DNA from: Buddleja alternifolia
Taxonomy: Eukaryota > Streptophyta > Magnoliopsida > Lamiales > Scrophulariaceae
Assembly: GCA_019426215.1 (NCBI GenBank)
Contig: CM033408.1
Location: 7,815,077 to 7,879,076, forward strand
Length of the DNA: 64,000 bases
Direction of reading: 5' to 3'
Shown here: positions 12,042 through 23,669 of the stretch, piece after piece
Position numbering within the stretch: the stretch's first letter is position 1
Layout of the letters: every line of letters starts with the position of its first letter
The notes under the pieces: model-generated
Database searches by the model: none
Told to the model about the DNA's origin: nothing
Seen by the model: only the letters and a program-made list of their open reading frames with translations
Made by a program: the position numbers and the translations under genes

Positions 12042-15000
12042 CTATGCGCCTCGCCTTCTTTTGATTCTCTCGAGGGCACCTAAATGGCCATCATTTTCTT
12101 TACTTTCGGATTCACCATCGTCCACATCTTCTCCCTCTTCTCTTTTCCTCACCAAACCTCCAAATACTTCTGTCGGAACATCTTTCTGTGCTATCTCAAC
12201 TTTCCCATCTTCTTCTTCTGAGTCGCTTTCTTCTGGAAGCTCAATATCTTCCCTATTTGCTGTCACCTCTCCTGCATTCTGCACCCCCGCACTCACAAAC
12301 CCTAATCGTCTACCACTATCTTTTTCATTGGCAGTGGGGAGCAACTGTCTTTCAAGGGCAGCCATCTCGTCATCAGCTACACCAGCTTTCTTCAGAACAT
12401 CTTTAGCTTCATCAAGTGTCTGCATCTGATCTTTTTGCATCAAATACTCCGGCAGGATAAAGTGCGTCTGGAAAGGAAAGAGAAATATTAGAAACTGACA
12501 GAAGCGATTCTTAAGGAGTCCTGTGACTACAAGTCTTAGTACAATCATAACCATCAGTATATGGTTGACTCAAACGTGAATCCACCACATTATCGGTCGT
12601 GATTGTCCCTAGACTCGCAACAATGGTCCCTCCTAAGAATAATTGAGAAAATGTTTAAGTGGTGTCAGAGAATCAAAAATTACACATTATGGTGGATTGA
12701 TCGATTTGGATTTGAGGAATGGATTTCGAGGAAGGATTTCAAATGACTCCAAATTAGGTGCATTTGAGATCCACCATACTAACTAAAACAACAGCTCAAA
12801 ATGAATTTTAAGGGATTTGAAATCCATGTAACTTTGAAATCATCCAAACAAATCCAGACAAGCTCAATGGATTTGTTATGAATTTGAAATCCACAGGTTT
12901 TCGAATCCTTCAACCCATTCACAACTTAATTTACAAAACAATAACATACAAAGAAATTCTTGTACCTGGCTATAGCTAGCAGAAACACTTCTTTTCACTC
13001 GAAGCATCTCTCTGAAGGTATCTTCATTTCCATGCTGCACCTCAAAATCATTCCACTTGTTCCAGAAGTCAGGATCAGATCTTGGGTCAGCAAATTGAGA
13101 AGCATGTTTGTATAGTGCACGTCCACGGTCAATTTCACCGAGGCTCTTCTCAAGTTCAGCATACTTTATACACATGGTCTTCACATCCTTGTCAGGCAGG
13201 CCAGATTCTATAGCTTGCTCGTAGATCTCTCTAGTTTTTGGTACACCAAATATTTCAGCTGCCCGGGCTATGTATATTTCGTACATGCCCAATTTCTCAT
13301 TTGGGGGCACTGCCTTTGTTGCCTGATCGTATACCCGCATTGCTCGTTTAGCCAAACCATGGTCTTCCTCTAGTTTAGCATATTGAAGATACAGAGGTTT
13401 CACAGATTCTGCAGGAGCCTGATCAAAAGAAAAATGATTTATTAACTCAGCATCCTTAACATAATAAAAGAGAATTTAAGGCTTTGTTTGGATGTGTTTT
13501 CATTTAATTTTCAACCTTCATTTTCTAAAATGTATGGGAGAACGTGTTTTTTGATTTTCGTGTGAGAAAAGTGAAAAAAGTAGGTGTTTTTGGTTGTGTT
13601 TTTTAAAATGGTTGAAATTTGTGAGTGTGATGTGTGAAATGATTGAAAAGTAATGATTAGATGAATATTATTGGATTTGATGTAGAATATTGATGAGAGA
13701 GAAGAGAGATAGAGGATGGTGATGGGTGGATGAGAGAGGAGAGAGAGAGAGAAAGAATAGTGATGGGTGGATGAGAGAGAAAATGTGAGATAAGTGATGT
13801 GAAATGTAATTTTAAATAAATGATTAAAATTTCTCGGGAACTTAAAAACAAGAATGAAAATGAGAATATTTTCAGTTAAAAACAGTGTAAAGTGTGTATT
13901 TCCATTCTCAAATGAAAATGAAAATGGAAAAAGTGTTTTAAAAACACAAACAAACAGAGCCTAAGGATTTCACACAGACTGGAAGACTGGACAAATTGTC
14001 ATGATATTCCTAAGGAAATGTATCATTTTTAATAACATAAGCTAGGCCGGCAAAATACAGAAATCAGTAAGGTCGCAGAAATTAACATTACAATCTAATT
14101 TCTACAGAAAAATAAGTCAACAACATATAGTCTAAACAAATTCACAGGGCAATATTAATGGCCGACAGCCTCAAAAACTTTCACGGTCTATCACCATATT
14201 AGTTAGTGAAGAAATTCTGAGCACTGTGAGTAACATAGTAACTGATGCAAATGCACATTCAATAACAAATATAGTGTGGCAACCACAAAAAAATAAAAGG
14301 AAATGACCATGCAAGTCCCTTATATTTGTTGATTATAGAGATGCAGAACAAATAACTTATAGGTCTCCAATCCAAAGCATATGACTATGATTCAAGGAAT
14401 AGTGTAAAACATACCATTTCAACTGCATGCTCAAATAACTCTCGAGCTCGTTCCAGTTTTGACTTCGCATATCTTTTGACAAACTTGGAAAGATACGTCA
14501 CCCAAATATCTTTTACATGTGGGTATTTAAATATCTTTACACCTCTCTCATAAACTTTAAATGCATCCTCAAAGTATTTGTTATCCTGGATAAATCAAAT
14601 AGAATAATCAATTCTAAGTCAACTGAAATTTGTGGGGCAAGAGGGTTGAAAAGAGCTGCAACAGGATCCCACTTACTTCTAAAAGCATTGCATAATTTAA
14701 TATAATTTGGGGAGTGGCTATTCTCAAATCCAATATTCTCTCATAAACTGCACGAGTTGACTCCAGGCTGCCAAGGCTTTCCTCCAAATCGACATAAAAT
14801 GTCCAAAGCCTAAGGGACTTATGAAGCTTTATTTGCACTGGTTCATTGCCATCAGCAGCCACTGCAGAAAAAGTAAGAAGTAGAAAGTCAAGTTTAATCA
14901 TACCAATTACTTCAAAGGTAAAGGCTATCACTTTCTTATATCAACTTTGCTCCCATCCACGTATTAGATGGTACTAGACAAAGAAGCATACTAACTCCAG

Positions 15001-17233
15001 TAATTAGAGTAAATATGTAAAAACACAGTGCAAGCATGACCAAATGTATGAAGATGAAAATCTTAACCGGCATGCTTCATTTGCACTATGATATTCACTT
15101 TCAAGAACTCACATCTCTACTGCTTTATTAGTATCGTACTGCTGTTATTTTTTACAGAAGTTACTTTTTGCAAAAACACATTTTTACGTAAGCCAACGAC
15201 TACTAAAATCATCATTAGATTCATTGGGGTAAAGAAATCATTACACCCGGCTTTCCTGGCCAAGAATAAAAATGGAGCTGCTTATGAAAAAATTTCTCTT
15301 TCTGCATGTGTCTTCAAAGTTTCGATATTAAGATATTCTATTTGAGCAAGACAAAACATTTAGTTGCGTGATTACTGAGACATGGACATAATATCTACAA
15401 AAATATGTATTGTAAAAGATGACGTCAGTAATATAAAAGGCCTATCTAGATCATGGTAGCAAAAGAGGAATACTCTATATATGTCATTATGCTGTTTGTA
15501 CCTTGGTCAGCTTTTGCTATCACAATCTAATTTCCTTATCCCCCAAAAGAGATATCAGGTGGATGCAATTCACTAAAAGTACAATGATGCACTAAGTTTG
15601 AAGAAGTAGAAAAAGTTAGTCCAGAACAATTTAATTGTATTATCCACCACTACTTCAAGACATAAACATCTTTCAACATCAAAATAATAGAATTAACATC
15701 TACAATACTAGGTGCAAAATGTAAAAAGAAAATTAAGAGAAGAAGTAAACATATACCTCTCCTCTTGACCTCAACTGATGGCTCTGCCGTAGCACGACGC
15801 ATCAGTTCCAATGCACCCTTAAAATTTTTGTGTCTGAGCTCCATCTCCGCCCATTCACACCATACACTGGCTAGATGGTCCACAGCCTTATAATTGACTT
15901 GCACAGCCTTATCGAAAATCACTCGGGCATTGGAAACATCTCTATGGTTCTCATATAACTTAGCAAACGCAACCCACAGAGTATGCGGTTTTCCCACAGC
16001 TTTCATCGGGTCCACCGTCCTCACTGCCTCTGTGTAAGTCATAATTTGCTTTGTGGGATTCCCTTCAAAAAGCTTAACTCTCCTATGCCACTGCTCTACA
16101 TTGTGAGGATTCTGCCTCAAAAGCACACTATTAGCCAACTCTGGCCTCCTATCCATTAGATACTCCAACCTTGTCATCCTCAACTCCAAATCATTGTCAT
16201 TCTTCAACCAAAAACTGTCAATCCTCTTCCTCAAATTCTCAATATCCAACCTATCGTCCTCCTCTTCTTCTTCTTCGTTCTCCTCATTATCCTCGTCGTC
16301 ACTATCACCTACGGTTTCCATTTTAATGGATAGCATACTCTCTTCAAACTGCAAATATGCGTCAAAGATTACACTAAAATCCCTAACCGTAATGACAGTT
16401 GTCATCCCTTCCTCAAAAATATCCCGGGACTTTTCCAGCAAACCCCTTCTTATATAATAATCGGCTAAGGATGTCCACAACCTCCCCACTTCATCCGTGA
16501 ACTTCCTAATTCCTCCTCTAATTATCGCGTCCACGTTCAATCCTGATATCTCACTCGCATGCTGCGTCAACAAATCACACAATTCCAACCACAATCTGTG
16601 TTTTGTCTTCCCCTTTATCGAGTAAAACCGATCGTCATTCAAAACCCCTGCGAGCCTCTCAGCTGCCTCCTGCCACAACTCCGAATTAATCAAGAACTCA
16701 ATAAAATCCTCAATGTGACTGGGATCATACTTCAAATACCTTCTGTACACTCTCAACGAGGTCTCAATCGGAACACCCCTCTGCGAGACGAAAACCAAAT
16801 AATACTCCCAAATTCGATCGTGTTGAGTAACTGGGAGCGCGCACAATGCACGATCGAAAGTGTGGCGCGTCTTGGTAACCAACTTCTGATGAGTCAGTGA
16901 CTGCAAGTACATGATCCAGATGCGCGGCATCTTGTGCATCGTGGCGAGTGCTCGTTCGAAAGTGTTGTTTAGGGTTTCGTATTCGGAATCAATAATCGGC
17001 AAGTTCCTCACAGTCTGGAGGCGTTCGCGGAGATAAGCGTGCCATAGCTTGTAGCTTCCGGGCAAAGCTCTGAGTGCACGCTCGTAGATAACTTTGCGTT
17101 TCTCGAAAGGGGCATCGCTGCGGGCGATTAGGTAGCGCCACCATAGCTTGAGGCTGTTGGGATTGCGAAGAACCTCTTCTTCGTAGAGGTAATCTTCTTC
17201 CCTTGGGTAGAGGTCTTGAGAGATTGCCGCCAT
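12042..17233 (-). CDS. SYF1: Pre-mRNA-splicing factor SYF1 (XAB2 homologue), five exons, about 903 aa
   Basis: Exons in coding order: 17233-15757, 14861-14677, 14585-14415, 13418-12966 and 12467-12042, all with GT..AG introns and frame preserved (492 codons plus one base, then 185, 171, 453 and 426 bp). The start is the ATG at 17233 in a good context (AACCATGG), giving MAAISQDLYPREEDYLYEEE, the usual SYF1 beginning; an in-frame ATG further upstream (17347) is taken as 5' UTR. The protein is a run of HAT/TPR helical repeats (WWRYLIARSDAPFEKRKVIY, LWHAYL, IWVTYL, LYLQYAKLEEDHG, MYEIYIARAAEIFG). An acidic stretch (DDEDNEENEEEEEEDDR) lies near residue 350 and a basic C-terminus ends RIKRRRGA. SYF1 is a scaffold of the NineTeen Complex and spliceosome in the nucleus; XAB2 also links to transcription-coupled repair. 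The length is close to the plant family (about 900 aa). No stops or frameshifts were seen. Intron 3 carries a MITE. Confidence 0.95.
13480..13961. mobile_element. PIF/Harbinger-type (Tourist-like) MITE in SYF1 intron 3, TSD TAA
   Basis: Ends GGCTTTGTTTGGATGTGTTTT and, inverted, GGCTCTGTTTGTTTGTGTTTT; flanked by TAA at 13477-13479 and 13962-13964, the TWA target used by PIF/Harbinger elements. The interior (482 bp in total) has AG/GA-rich repeats around 13690-13790 and no coding capacity. It is intronic, at least 60 bp from the flanking exon, so splice sites are not touched. Confidence 0.8.
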
Positions 17234-17543
17234 GGTTGTGGATTTACGAAATGACAAAAATTGGGGGTTTCTATATACCCTAGATCCAATAATTGGGAAT
17301 GAGGGCAAAGAAGAAAGAGCTATAATTGGGACGAAATCGGTAATCAACGATGACTTTAGTTGAGAGTAGTGATATAAAGGGAAGCACGCTTTATGATAAC
17401 ATAGTTAAAACTTTATTTGAGAAGATGTATACACTTGGCTATACAACTCCTTTTCCAATATGAAAAGGATTCCTAATTATAATTTCTAAAGCATAGACAG
17501 ACACACATAATCATCAGGAACCCGTGTTAGTTAAAAATTGTAT

Positions 17544-17582
<39 letters not shown>
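17234..17582. other. 5' flank of SYF1 and AT-rich DNA
   Basis: The first roughly 120 bp are probably the SYF1 5' UTR and core promoter region; no unambiguous TATA box stands out on the minus strand. The stretch ends in a TA microsatellite at about 17548-17582, into which the next element is inserted. Confidence 0.35.
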
Positions 17583-17585
<3 letters not shown>

Positions 17586-18060
17586 ATATGGATCAAATAC
17601 ATCCCTATAGTTTAGGTAAGATATAAGACTCAATCTAGACCATTTAAACCATTTGATCCCAAGGTCCAGATTTAACTCCCTTTTTTAAATTTTATAATTT
17701 CTTTAATAATGTTAGGGGCATTTTAGTCAAAGCATATCAAATTTGAAAAAAGATCTTCTCTCATCCATGGAAACACAAACGTATTTTTCTAAATTACTCA
17801 TAGATGCACGGTATGGGTTTCTCAGAAAATAACCAACTCACCTTCAATCTTCATGGTTTGAGGGTCTTCTTCTGAAACATAAATTGGTAAAGACGCAGAA
17901 ACCATTTGGAGTTTGGGAATGAAGATATGGATTTCTTTTTTACAGATTTATGTTAATTTAATTCTTTGAGTAATGAACAACACTATAATTGTGTTGAAAG
18001 ATTTTAAGAAGCAGAACCATTTGGAGTTTGGGAATGAAGGTAATTTTTTTTTTTACAGAT

Positions 18061-18350
18061 TTATAAGATACTGTAGAATGTGTTATAAGATATTGTATAA
18101 TGTGTTATAACATACTGTATAATAACTTATAAGATACTGTATAATTGAATATTTTTAATATGTTATAAACACATACTGTATAATGAGTTATAATATACTG
18201 TATAATGTGTTATAACACACTGTAAAACGGCTTATTAGATACTGTATAATTTAATATTTTTAATATGTTATAAACATATACTATATAATAAGTTATAATA
18301 TACTGTATAATATATTATAACATATTGTATAACGACTTATAAAATACTGT
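18061..18350. repeat. ACTGTATAATG minisatellite inside the TIR element
   Basis: Tandem units such as ATACTGTAGAATGTGTTATAAG, ATATTGTATAATGTGTTATA and ATACTGTATAATGAGTTATA. A longer unit of about 110 bp is also visible: TTTAATATGTTATAAACA recurs at about 18150 and 18260. The monomer is the same as at 7098-7393 and 9551-9745. Confidence 0.65.
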
Positions 18351-18511
18351 AATCATATATAAACACCAACCCCCATTAACATGGGGCAGTTAATATTTCC
18401 AAGCACACCAAATCACCCACAATTTTACTATATTATTATATAAATAAGAAACAGAAAAAGAGACCTCATTCTCATCTTATCTCCCATTTAAATTTCACAC
18501 ACATTCTCACT

Positions 18512-18820
18512 TTATATATATACTTTTACATATATACCTGTTGCCGTTTCACTGTAGTATTCTGATATTTTTGGGTATAAATTAAAAAATTCATCCCAAT
18601 CGAAGTCTTTGGAGTAATAGTTCTCTGCTTCACTAATTCTTCTTGTGCTCATCATTAATGGCGGAAGAGAAGAAAAGAAGATTTTACAAGGATGATTTGA
18701 AAATAAGAAAGAAAGAAAAAAGGAACAGAAGAGAAGAGAAGCAGCGAAGAAGACGATGAAAAAAGATATTACTGAGATGTGGGTTTGTGGGATCAATTGA
18801 CTAGTATACCCCTGATCCAA
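18512..18820 (-). CDS. Hypothetical 102-aa frame inside the TIR element, possibly a captured exon
   Basis: Open from an ATG at 18820. Residues about 15-45 are strongly hydrophobic (SVISFFIVFFAASLLFCSFF) and are followed by MMSTRRISEAENYYSKDFDW, which looks like the start of an ordinary cytosolic protein. The likely reading is that the hydrophobic part is translated pyrimidine-rich 5' UTR and that the second Met (about 18658) is the start of a gene fragment captured by the element. I do not recognise the parent gene. Coding status is unproven. Confidence 0.3.
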   Translation of the reverse strand: MDQGYTSQLIPQTHISVISFFIVFFAASLLFCSFFLSFLFSNHPCKIFFSSLPPLMMSTRRISEAENYYSKDFDWDEFFNLYPKISEYYSETATGIYVKVYI

Positions 18821-19526
18821 TTAGAATCAATTTCCCCACATGTTTTTTGATTCCTTTTGGACTGTTGGATTTAATAGATCTAATGGTGTAGATTGGGTCT
18901 TATATCTTATCTAATATAGGGTATGTATTAGATCTTGACCCTATATATATATATGTATGTATAACTGAAAAACACTTCCGTTCCCATATGTATTCAGGAT
19001 ATAACGAATAATATTAGCACTTTTGAGTTGGTTTATTTAGTACACGTATTTTGCGTATCCGATATTAAATTTGATGAATAATACTCTATATTTGGCAAAA
19101 GAAATATAATTTTGTTTGAAATTTAAAAATTATATTAAAATTATTATAACTATTAATTGAATATTATATAATTAAAATACACAAACTTTAATAATTTATA
19201 AAAATATTAATTATCGTCAACTAATGACTCATAAAAAATAATTTTTTCATAATTTACATAAGAGAACAAGCAACATACCTCATTAAATAATACAAATATA
19301 AGTCATTTTTAAAAGCCCGGATAATTAACCTTTATTCGTATTTTACCTATATGAATATGAATCTGTTTATTTCCTATTCATGTATTTCTTAGCAGAATTT
19401 TTTGCCGTAACTTTCCAAAAAAATTCATAATATAATTATATGTATTAAATACCGAATTTTTGCCATCACGTATTAACTAACTAGGATCAAAACCAAAACC
19501 AAGAATTCAGAAAAAATCAACCACTT

Positions 19527-19683
19527 TTGTTTCCGTCTGTTGAAGAATATTCTCTTTATCTCTTGAATGGAAAAATCTTGAATGGAACTTTAGTCCATGA
19601 TCATGTCCATGTGTTTGCACTAAAAAATGATGGTGAAAGAAGTACTAATAAACAGAGTTTGGAAGAACTAATAACTAGTTTAA
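19527..19683 (+). pseudogene. Conserved exon-like fragment, unidentified
   Basis: The frame reads MFPSVEEYSLYLLNG, then LVHDHVHVFALKNDGERSTN and KQSLEELITSLRG. The same peptide is legible at about 59144-59286 in the other copy of the duplication with mostly conservative changes (PSIEECSLYVLNGALVHDHV; FTLKDDGERSTNKQSLEEL). Copy 1 has a short internal duplication (TTGAATGGAA twice). It could be an old gene exon at the insertion locus, with a MITE placed just after it. I do not recognise the protein. Confidence 0.35.
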
Positions 19684-19844
19684 GAGGGCGTTTCATTAAG
19701 CTTATTTTAAAGAGCTTATAAGCTTTTGGTGCTTATAAGATGTAGAGCTCACAAACTCTCTATTTTATAAGCTGTTAAAAAATAAGTTAAAGTCTTCTTA
19801 CTTATTTTTAAGAGCTTATAAGCTCCTGACAACTGATTTTTCCC
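19684..19844. mobile_element. Left part of a MITE interrupted by the copia element; right part at 26367-26460
   Basis: Starts GAGGGCGTTTCATTAAGCTT after TTAA; the right part ends, inverted, GAGAGTGTTTGGCTGAGCTT followed by TAA (26461-26463), giving TAA TSDs as in PIF/Harbinger elements. The interior is built of AGCTTATAAGCT-type palindromes. A copia element (TSD TTACC) sits inside it. In copy 1 the left copia LTR boundary and adjacent MITE sequence were deleted; they survive in copy 2 at 59287-59470. Confidence 0.7.
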
Positions 19845-19927
19845 TATTCATGATGAAAAGTGAGAAGACATGGAGGTGAAGAGACTTTGTAGTTGTATGA
19901 ACATCTACTAAATAATTATTCATTACA
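19845..19927 (-). repeat. Copia A 3' LTR remnant
   Basis: Minus-strand start TGTAATGAATAATTATTTAG, matching the first 80 bp of the 5' LTR at 26361 and of the complete 3' LTR in copy 2 (59471-59725). The remaining 170 or so bases are deleted, joining LTR to host MITE sequence. Confidence 0.75.
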
Positions 19928-20626
19928 CTCACCCTTAGATGTCCATCACTTAAGAATATGTCTCGTTAAAACCTTACTAGGAAAACCAGTGGGACAAAAA
20001 CCTAGTGAGGGAAAAAGAGTACATAATTCTTTCAATACGCAGTCAGATGCTGCCTCATTAAAAACCTTATCAGGAAAACATTGTGGAAAAAAACCTTGGT
20101 TAAGGGAAAAAGAGTGCAGTGCGTATTATCTCCCTCTTATGACAATAGCTGTCAAGATCTTTAAGTCTACGTACGCCAATATTGTAGACTAGTTTTTCAA
20201 ATGTTGTTGTAGGAAGTGGTTTGGTAAACAAATCAACAAGATTATTACTGGAACATATTTTGAACATTGATATCACCATTCTTCTGAACATCATGAGTTA
20301 AAAAGAACTTTGGTGAAATATGCTTTGTTCTATCTCCTTTGAAGTACCCTTCTTTCAATTGTGCTATACATGCAGAATTATCTTTATATAAGATCGTCGA
20401 GATCATTTTTTCGAAGATAAACCACAAGTCCCTTGAATGTGTTGAATCATAGATCTTAACCAAACACATTCTCAACTTGCCTCGTGAATAGCCAAGATTT
20501 CTGCATGATTTGATCATGTGGCTGTTACGTTTTGTTTCATAGATCGTCATAAAATGAATGTGACACCACATGTAAATAAATAGCCCAGCTGTGAACGACC
20601 ATTATGAGGATCAAATAGATATCTAG

Positions 20627-21197
20627 GGCTTGTTTGTTTATGTTTTCAAATTCCATTTTCAATTTTCTGGATCACAAAATCCTGAAAAACTATAACAAAA
20701 ATTATTTTCATCTAAATTCACCTTTTTTCAACTCTACTTTTTCAATCCCCTCTTCTGACCCCACTGTAGTGTCAAAGCAAGAAGGAAGTACGTCGACTCC
20801 CAGTCAGCATAGAAAGAGAACGGAGCGAAGTGGGCTGTGTAATCATTGGAATTTTGACTCTTTTTCAACAATTAATGTTTATATAAGGGTAATCATCAAT
20901 CAAAATTATTTACTCCAATCATTATCTCTCTTTTCTTTTTCATACTTTACAATTTTTAATTTATATTTTATAATTTCTTTATTCACATAATTATTATATA
21001 AATAATTAACCCAATCATTCAACACATCATACATCAACCTTTCATCATGGATTTGACACATTTTACAAATTTCAATCATTTTTGTATAACATAAACAAAC
21101 ACAACACCAATCACATTATTTTCACACGAATCTCCGTAGTAAGCATTTCCAGAGAAATTTTCAAAATTCTAACTCAAAAACATAAACAAACAAAGCC
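20627..21197. mobile_element. MITE inserted in copia A RNase H
   Basis: Ends GGCTTGTTTGTTTATGTTTT and, inverted, GGCTTTGTTTGTTTATGTTTT; the flank CTAG occurs on both sides (TSD CTA or TAG, ambiguous). It splits the copia RNase H peptide between GYANA and RYLFDPHNG. The same insertion at the same base is present in copy 2 (60414-60881), so it is older than the duplication. The TIR matches the SYF1-intron MITE. Confidence 0.8.
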
Positions 21198-22623
21198 CTA
21201 GCATTTGCATATCCAATCAATTCGGACTTGGGTACATTTGAATAAAACAAGCCCATATCGATTGTACCTCTAATGTAGCGAAGCACCTGCTTAACCTCAT
21301 TCCAATGCCTTTGTGTAGGAGAAGAACTATATCTCGCTAATAGATTAACAATGAATTCTATATCAGGTTGAGTATGACAAGCAAGATACATTAGTGCACC
21401 AATTGCACTTAGATATGGAACTTCAGGACCAAGTAGTTTTTCATCACTTTCTCGAGGTTAATAAGGATCTTTGTTCACATCTAGTGACCTTATGGCCATC
21501 GGGGTGCTCAATGGATGTGATTTATCCATATAGAATCGCTTTAGCACCTTTGATACATATGCGTCTTGATATACAAAAATTCTGTTCTTTAAACATTCAA
21601 TTTGCAACCCAAGGCAAAATTTTGTTCTTCCAAGATCTTTCATCTCAAATTCTTTCCTTAAACAATTTACAACTTTTTGAATCTCTTCAGGAGTTCCAAC
21701 GATATTTAAATCGTCAACATAAATTGTAATTATAACATGTTAATTTCCAGATCTTTTCATGAAAATACAAGGACAAATTGAATCATTCTTATATCATCTT
21801 TCAACAAATATTCACCGAGACGATTATACCACATTCGTCCATATTGTTTCAGTCCATACAAGGACTTATTTAGTTTAATTGAATAATGTCTCGAGAACTT
21901 GAATTATATGCTTCAGGCATATTAAGTCCTTCATGGATTTTTCACATATATATATATATATATCATTATCAAGTGAGCCATACAAATAGGTTGTAACAAC
22001 ATCCATTAGACGCAAATCAAGTTTTTCATGCACTACTAGACTTATTATATAATAAAAAGTAGTTGCATCCACCACAGGAGAATATGTCTCCTCATAATCT
22101 ATGTCAGGTCTTCGCGAAAACCCTTGGGCAGCAAGACGTGCCTTATATCTTACAATTTCACCTTTCTCATTTCATCTTCGTACAAATACCCATTTGTATC
22201 CAACTGGTTGTATATCTTCAGGTGTACGGACAAAAGGTCCAGAAACTTTTCGTTTTGCAAGCGAGTTTAACTCAGACTCAATTGCATCTTTCCATTTTGG
22301 CCAATCATTTCTATTTCTGCATGCATTAACAAACTTTGGTTTTTGATCCTCATTATCATTCATCACATTTAGCGTTGCATTATATGCAAATTTATCATCA
22401 ACGTTGACTTCATTTCGATTTCATCGTATTCCGTTCATAACATAATCTATTGAGATCTCATTATTTTCACAATTTTCAGGTATCTGAGGTTTTCCTGGAA
22501 CCGAAATATTAGTTATGACTGGGCACTCTTCTGGAGTTATTTTATCCTCGATTAGACCATCTTGATTCTTAGCTCCTTTTGTTTTTCGAGGATTACTATC
22601 TTTGGAACCGATAGGTCTACCAC

Positions 22624-22728
22624 GCTTCAGGCTTGCAGTAGACTCATTACTTTGTCCTGCTTCAGGCTTGCAGTAGACTCATTACTTTGTCCTGCTTCAG
22701 GCCTGCAGTAGACTCATTACTTTGTCCT
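22624..22728. repeat. Triplicated 35-bp unit in copia A
   Basis: GCTTCAGGCTTGCAGTAGAC plus TCATTACTTTGTCCT repeated three times (starts 22624, 22659, 22694). Copy 2 has one unit at about 62298. Since 35 is not a multiple of 3, the expansion adds to the frame damage. Confidence 0.85.
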
Positions 22729-23080
22729 TCGGGGGCAATAATTCTTACTGGAGCATTAATAGCTGTTACATGTGACTTAGTCACTTTCTTTAGGTCAATA
22801 AATACGTCTAGCAGTTGGTTAGCTAAAGCTTGCAAGTGAATTATTTTTTGAACTTCCAGTTCACTTTGTTTTGTTCGAGGATCAAGATGAGATAAAAATT
22901 ATTCATTCCAACTAATATTCTTTTCCAGATGCTTATTTTCTCCCCTAATGTTGGAAACTCTGATTCATCAAAATGACAATCAGCAAACCGAGTTGTGAAC
23001 AAGTCTCCAGTCAATGACTCTAGATACTTTATTATATATGGAGACTTAAATCTAACATATATTCCCAACTTTCTTTGAGA

Positions 23081-23669
23081 TGTAAAACACAAAGCTGACA
23101 CGTTTTTGGATAGGTTCGAAGGAACAAAAGTGAAAAACAAGCGAAAAGTTGCCGGTAAGACTTCAAACAGCCATAACTTTTGATCTGCTTAGAGTTACGG
23201 AGCCCACAATATACCAATCGAAGATCTTTTCGAGAGAAATCCAATTCAATGGCCAGAGCCATTTTAAGGCTAAAAGATCGATCCCAAATTCCATCGTTTA
23301 GGCCTTCGTTTGGTCCGTTTAGTGTTTTTTTCTTCAATTTTCAGCTTTTTTGTTTTATTTTTAATACATTATCTAGTTGTCGAATGGGGCCCAAATTTCT
23401 ACACGTGTCATCTCGTAAGGTGAAGTATTTTTGGGTCAAATTTGGTAGTATTTCGAGTCCATTAGAATTTTAGTGATTTTTGGAGTCAAAATAGAAATCC
23501 TAGTTTATTTCAATTAGGAGTCTTTTGTTTAATTCCTATAAATAGTTGCCGCAGTTTATTTGTCTTTTAGATACAATTTTATTTATTTTACTTTCAAGAC
23601 TTCTTGAGTTATCCGAAATTTTAAGATGTGTTCTTAAAATTTTCAAAATTACTAGCTTCCGCTCTGTCA
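23081..23669 (+). mobile_element. Gypsy-type solo LTR inside copia A integrase, copy 1 only
   Basis: Sequence TGTAAAACAC...CTCTGTCA (589 bp) separates integrase sequence that is contiguous in copy 2 (TTCCTTTGAGGACCC at about 62674). It contains AACAGCCATAACTTTTGATC near the start and TTCCTATAAATAG (TATA box, about 23536) near the end, which fits an LTR on the plus strand. The flanks TGAGA and GGACC are not an intact TSD. It inserted after the duplication or was lost from copy 2. Confidence 0.7.

Larger units (their letters stand above)
17583..18942. mobile_element. Non-autonomous TIR element, about 1.36 kb, inserted in a TA microsatellite
   Basis: The left end (AGGATATGGATCAAATACAT, then AAGATATAAGACTCAATCTA and GACCATT) and the inverted right end (AGGGTCAAGATCTAATACAT, then AAGATATAAGACCCAATCTA and CACCATT) form TIRs of about 70 bp. 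Both sides abut TA repeats, so the TSD cannot be resolved. The interior holds an ACTGTATAATG minisatellite and a 102-codon minus-strand frame. No transposase was seen; the superfamily is not assigned. Confidence 0.65.

Noticed and set aside
12061..12429. 122-codon plus-strand frame rich in Ser
   Set aside because: It is the opposite strand of the last SYF1 exon, whose coding is strongly supported.
16194..16900. Plus-strand frames of 87 and 113 codons
   Set aside because: Antisense shadows of SYF1 exon 1.
17234..17347. N-terminal extension of SYF1 from the upstream in-frame ATG
   Set aside because: The family starts at MAAISQDLYP and the extension has no similarity to it; it is treated as 5' UTR.
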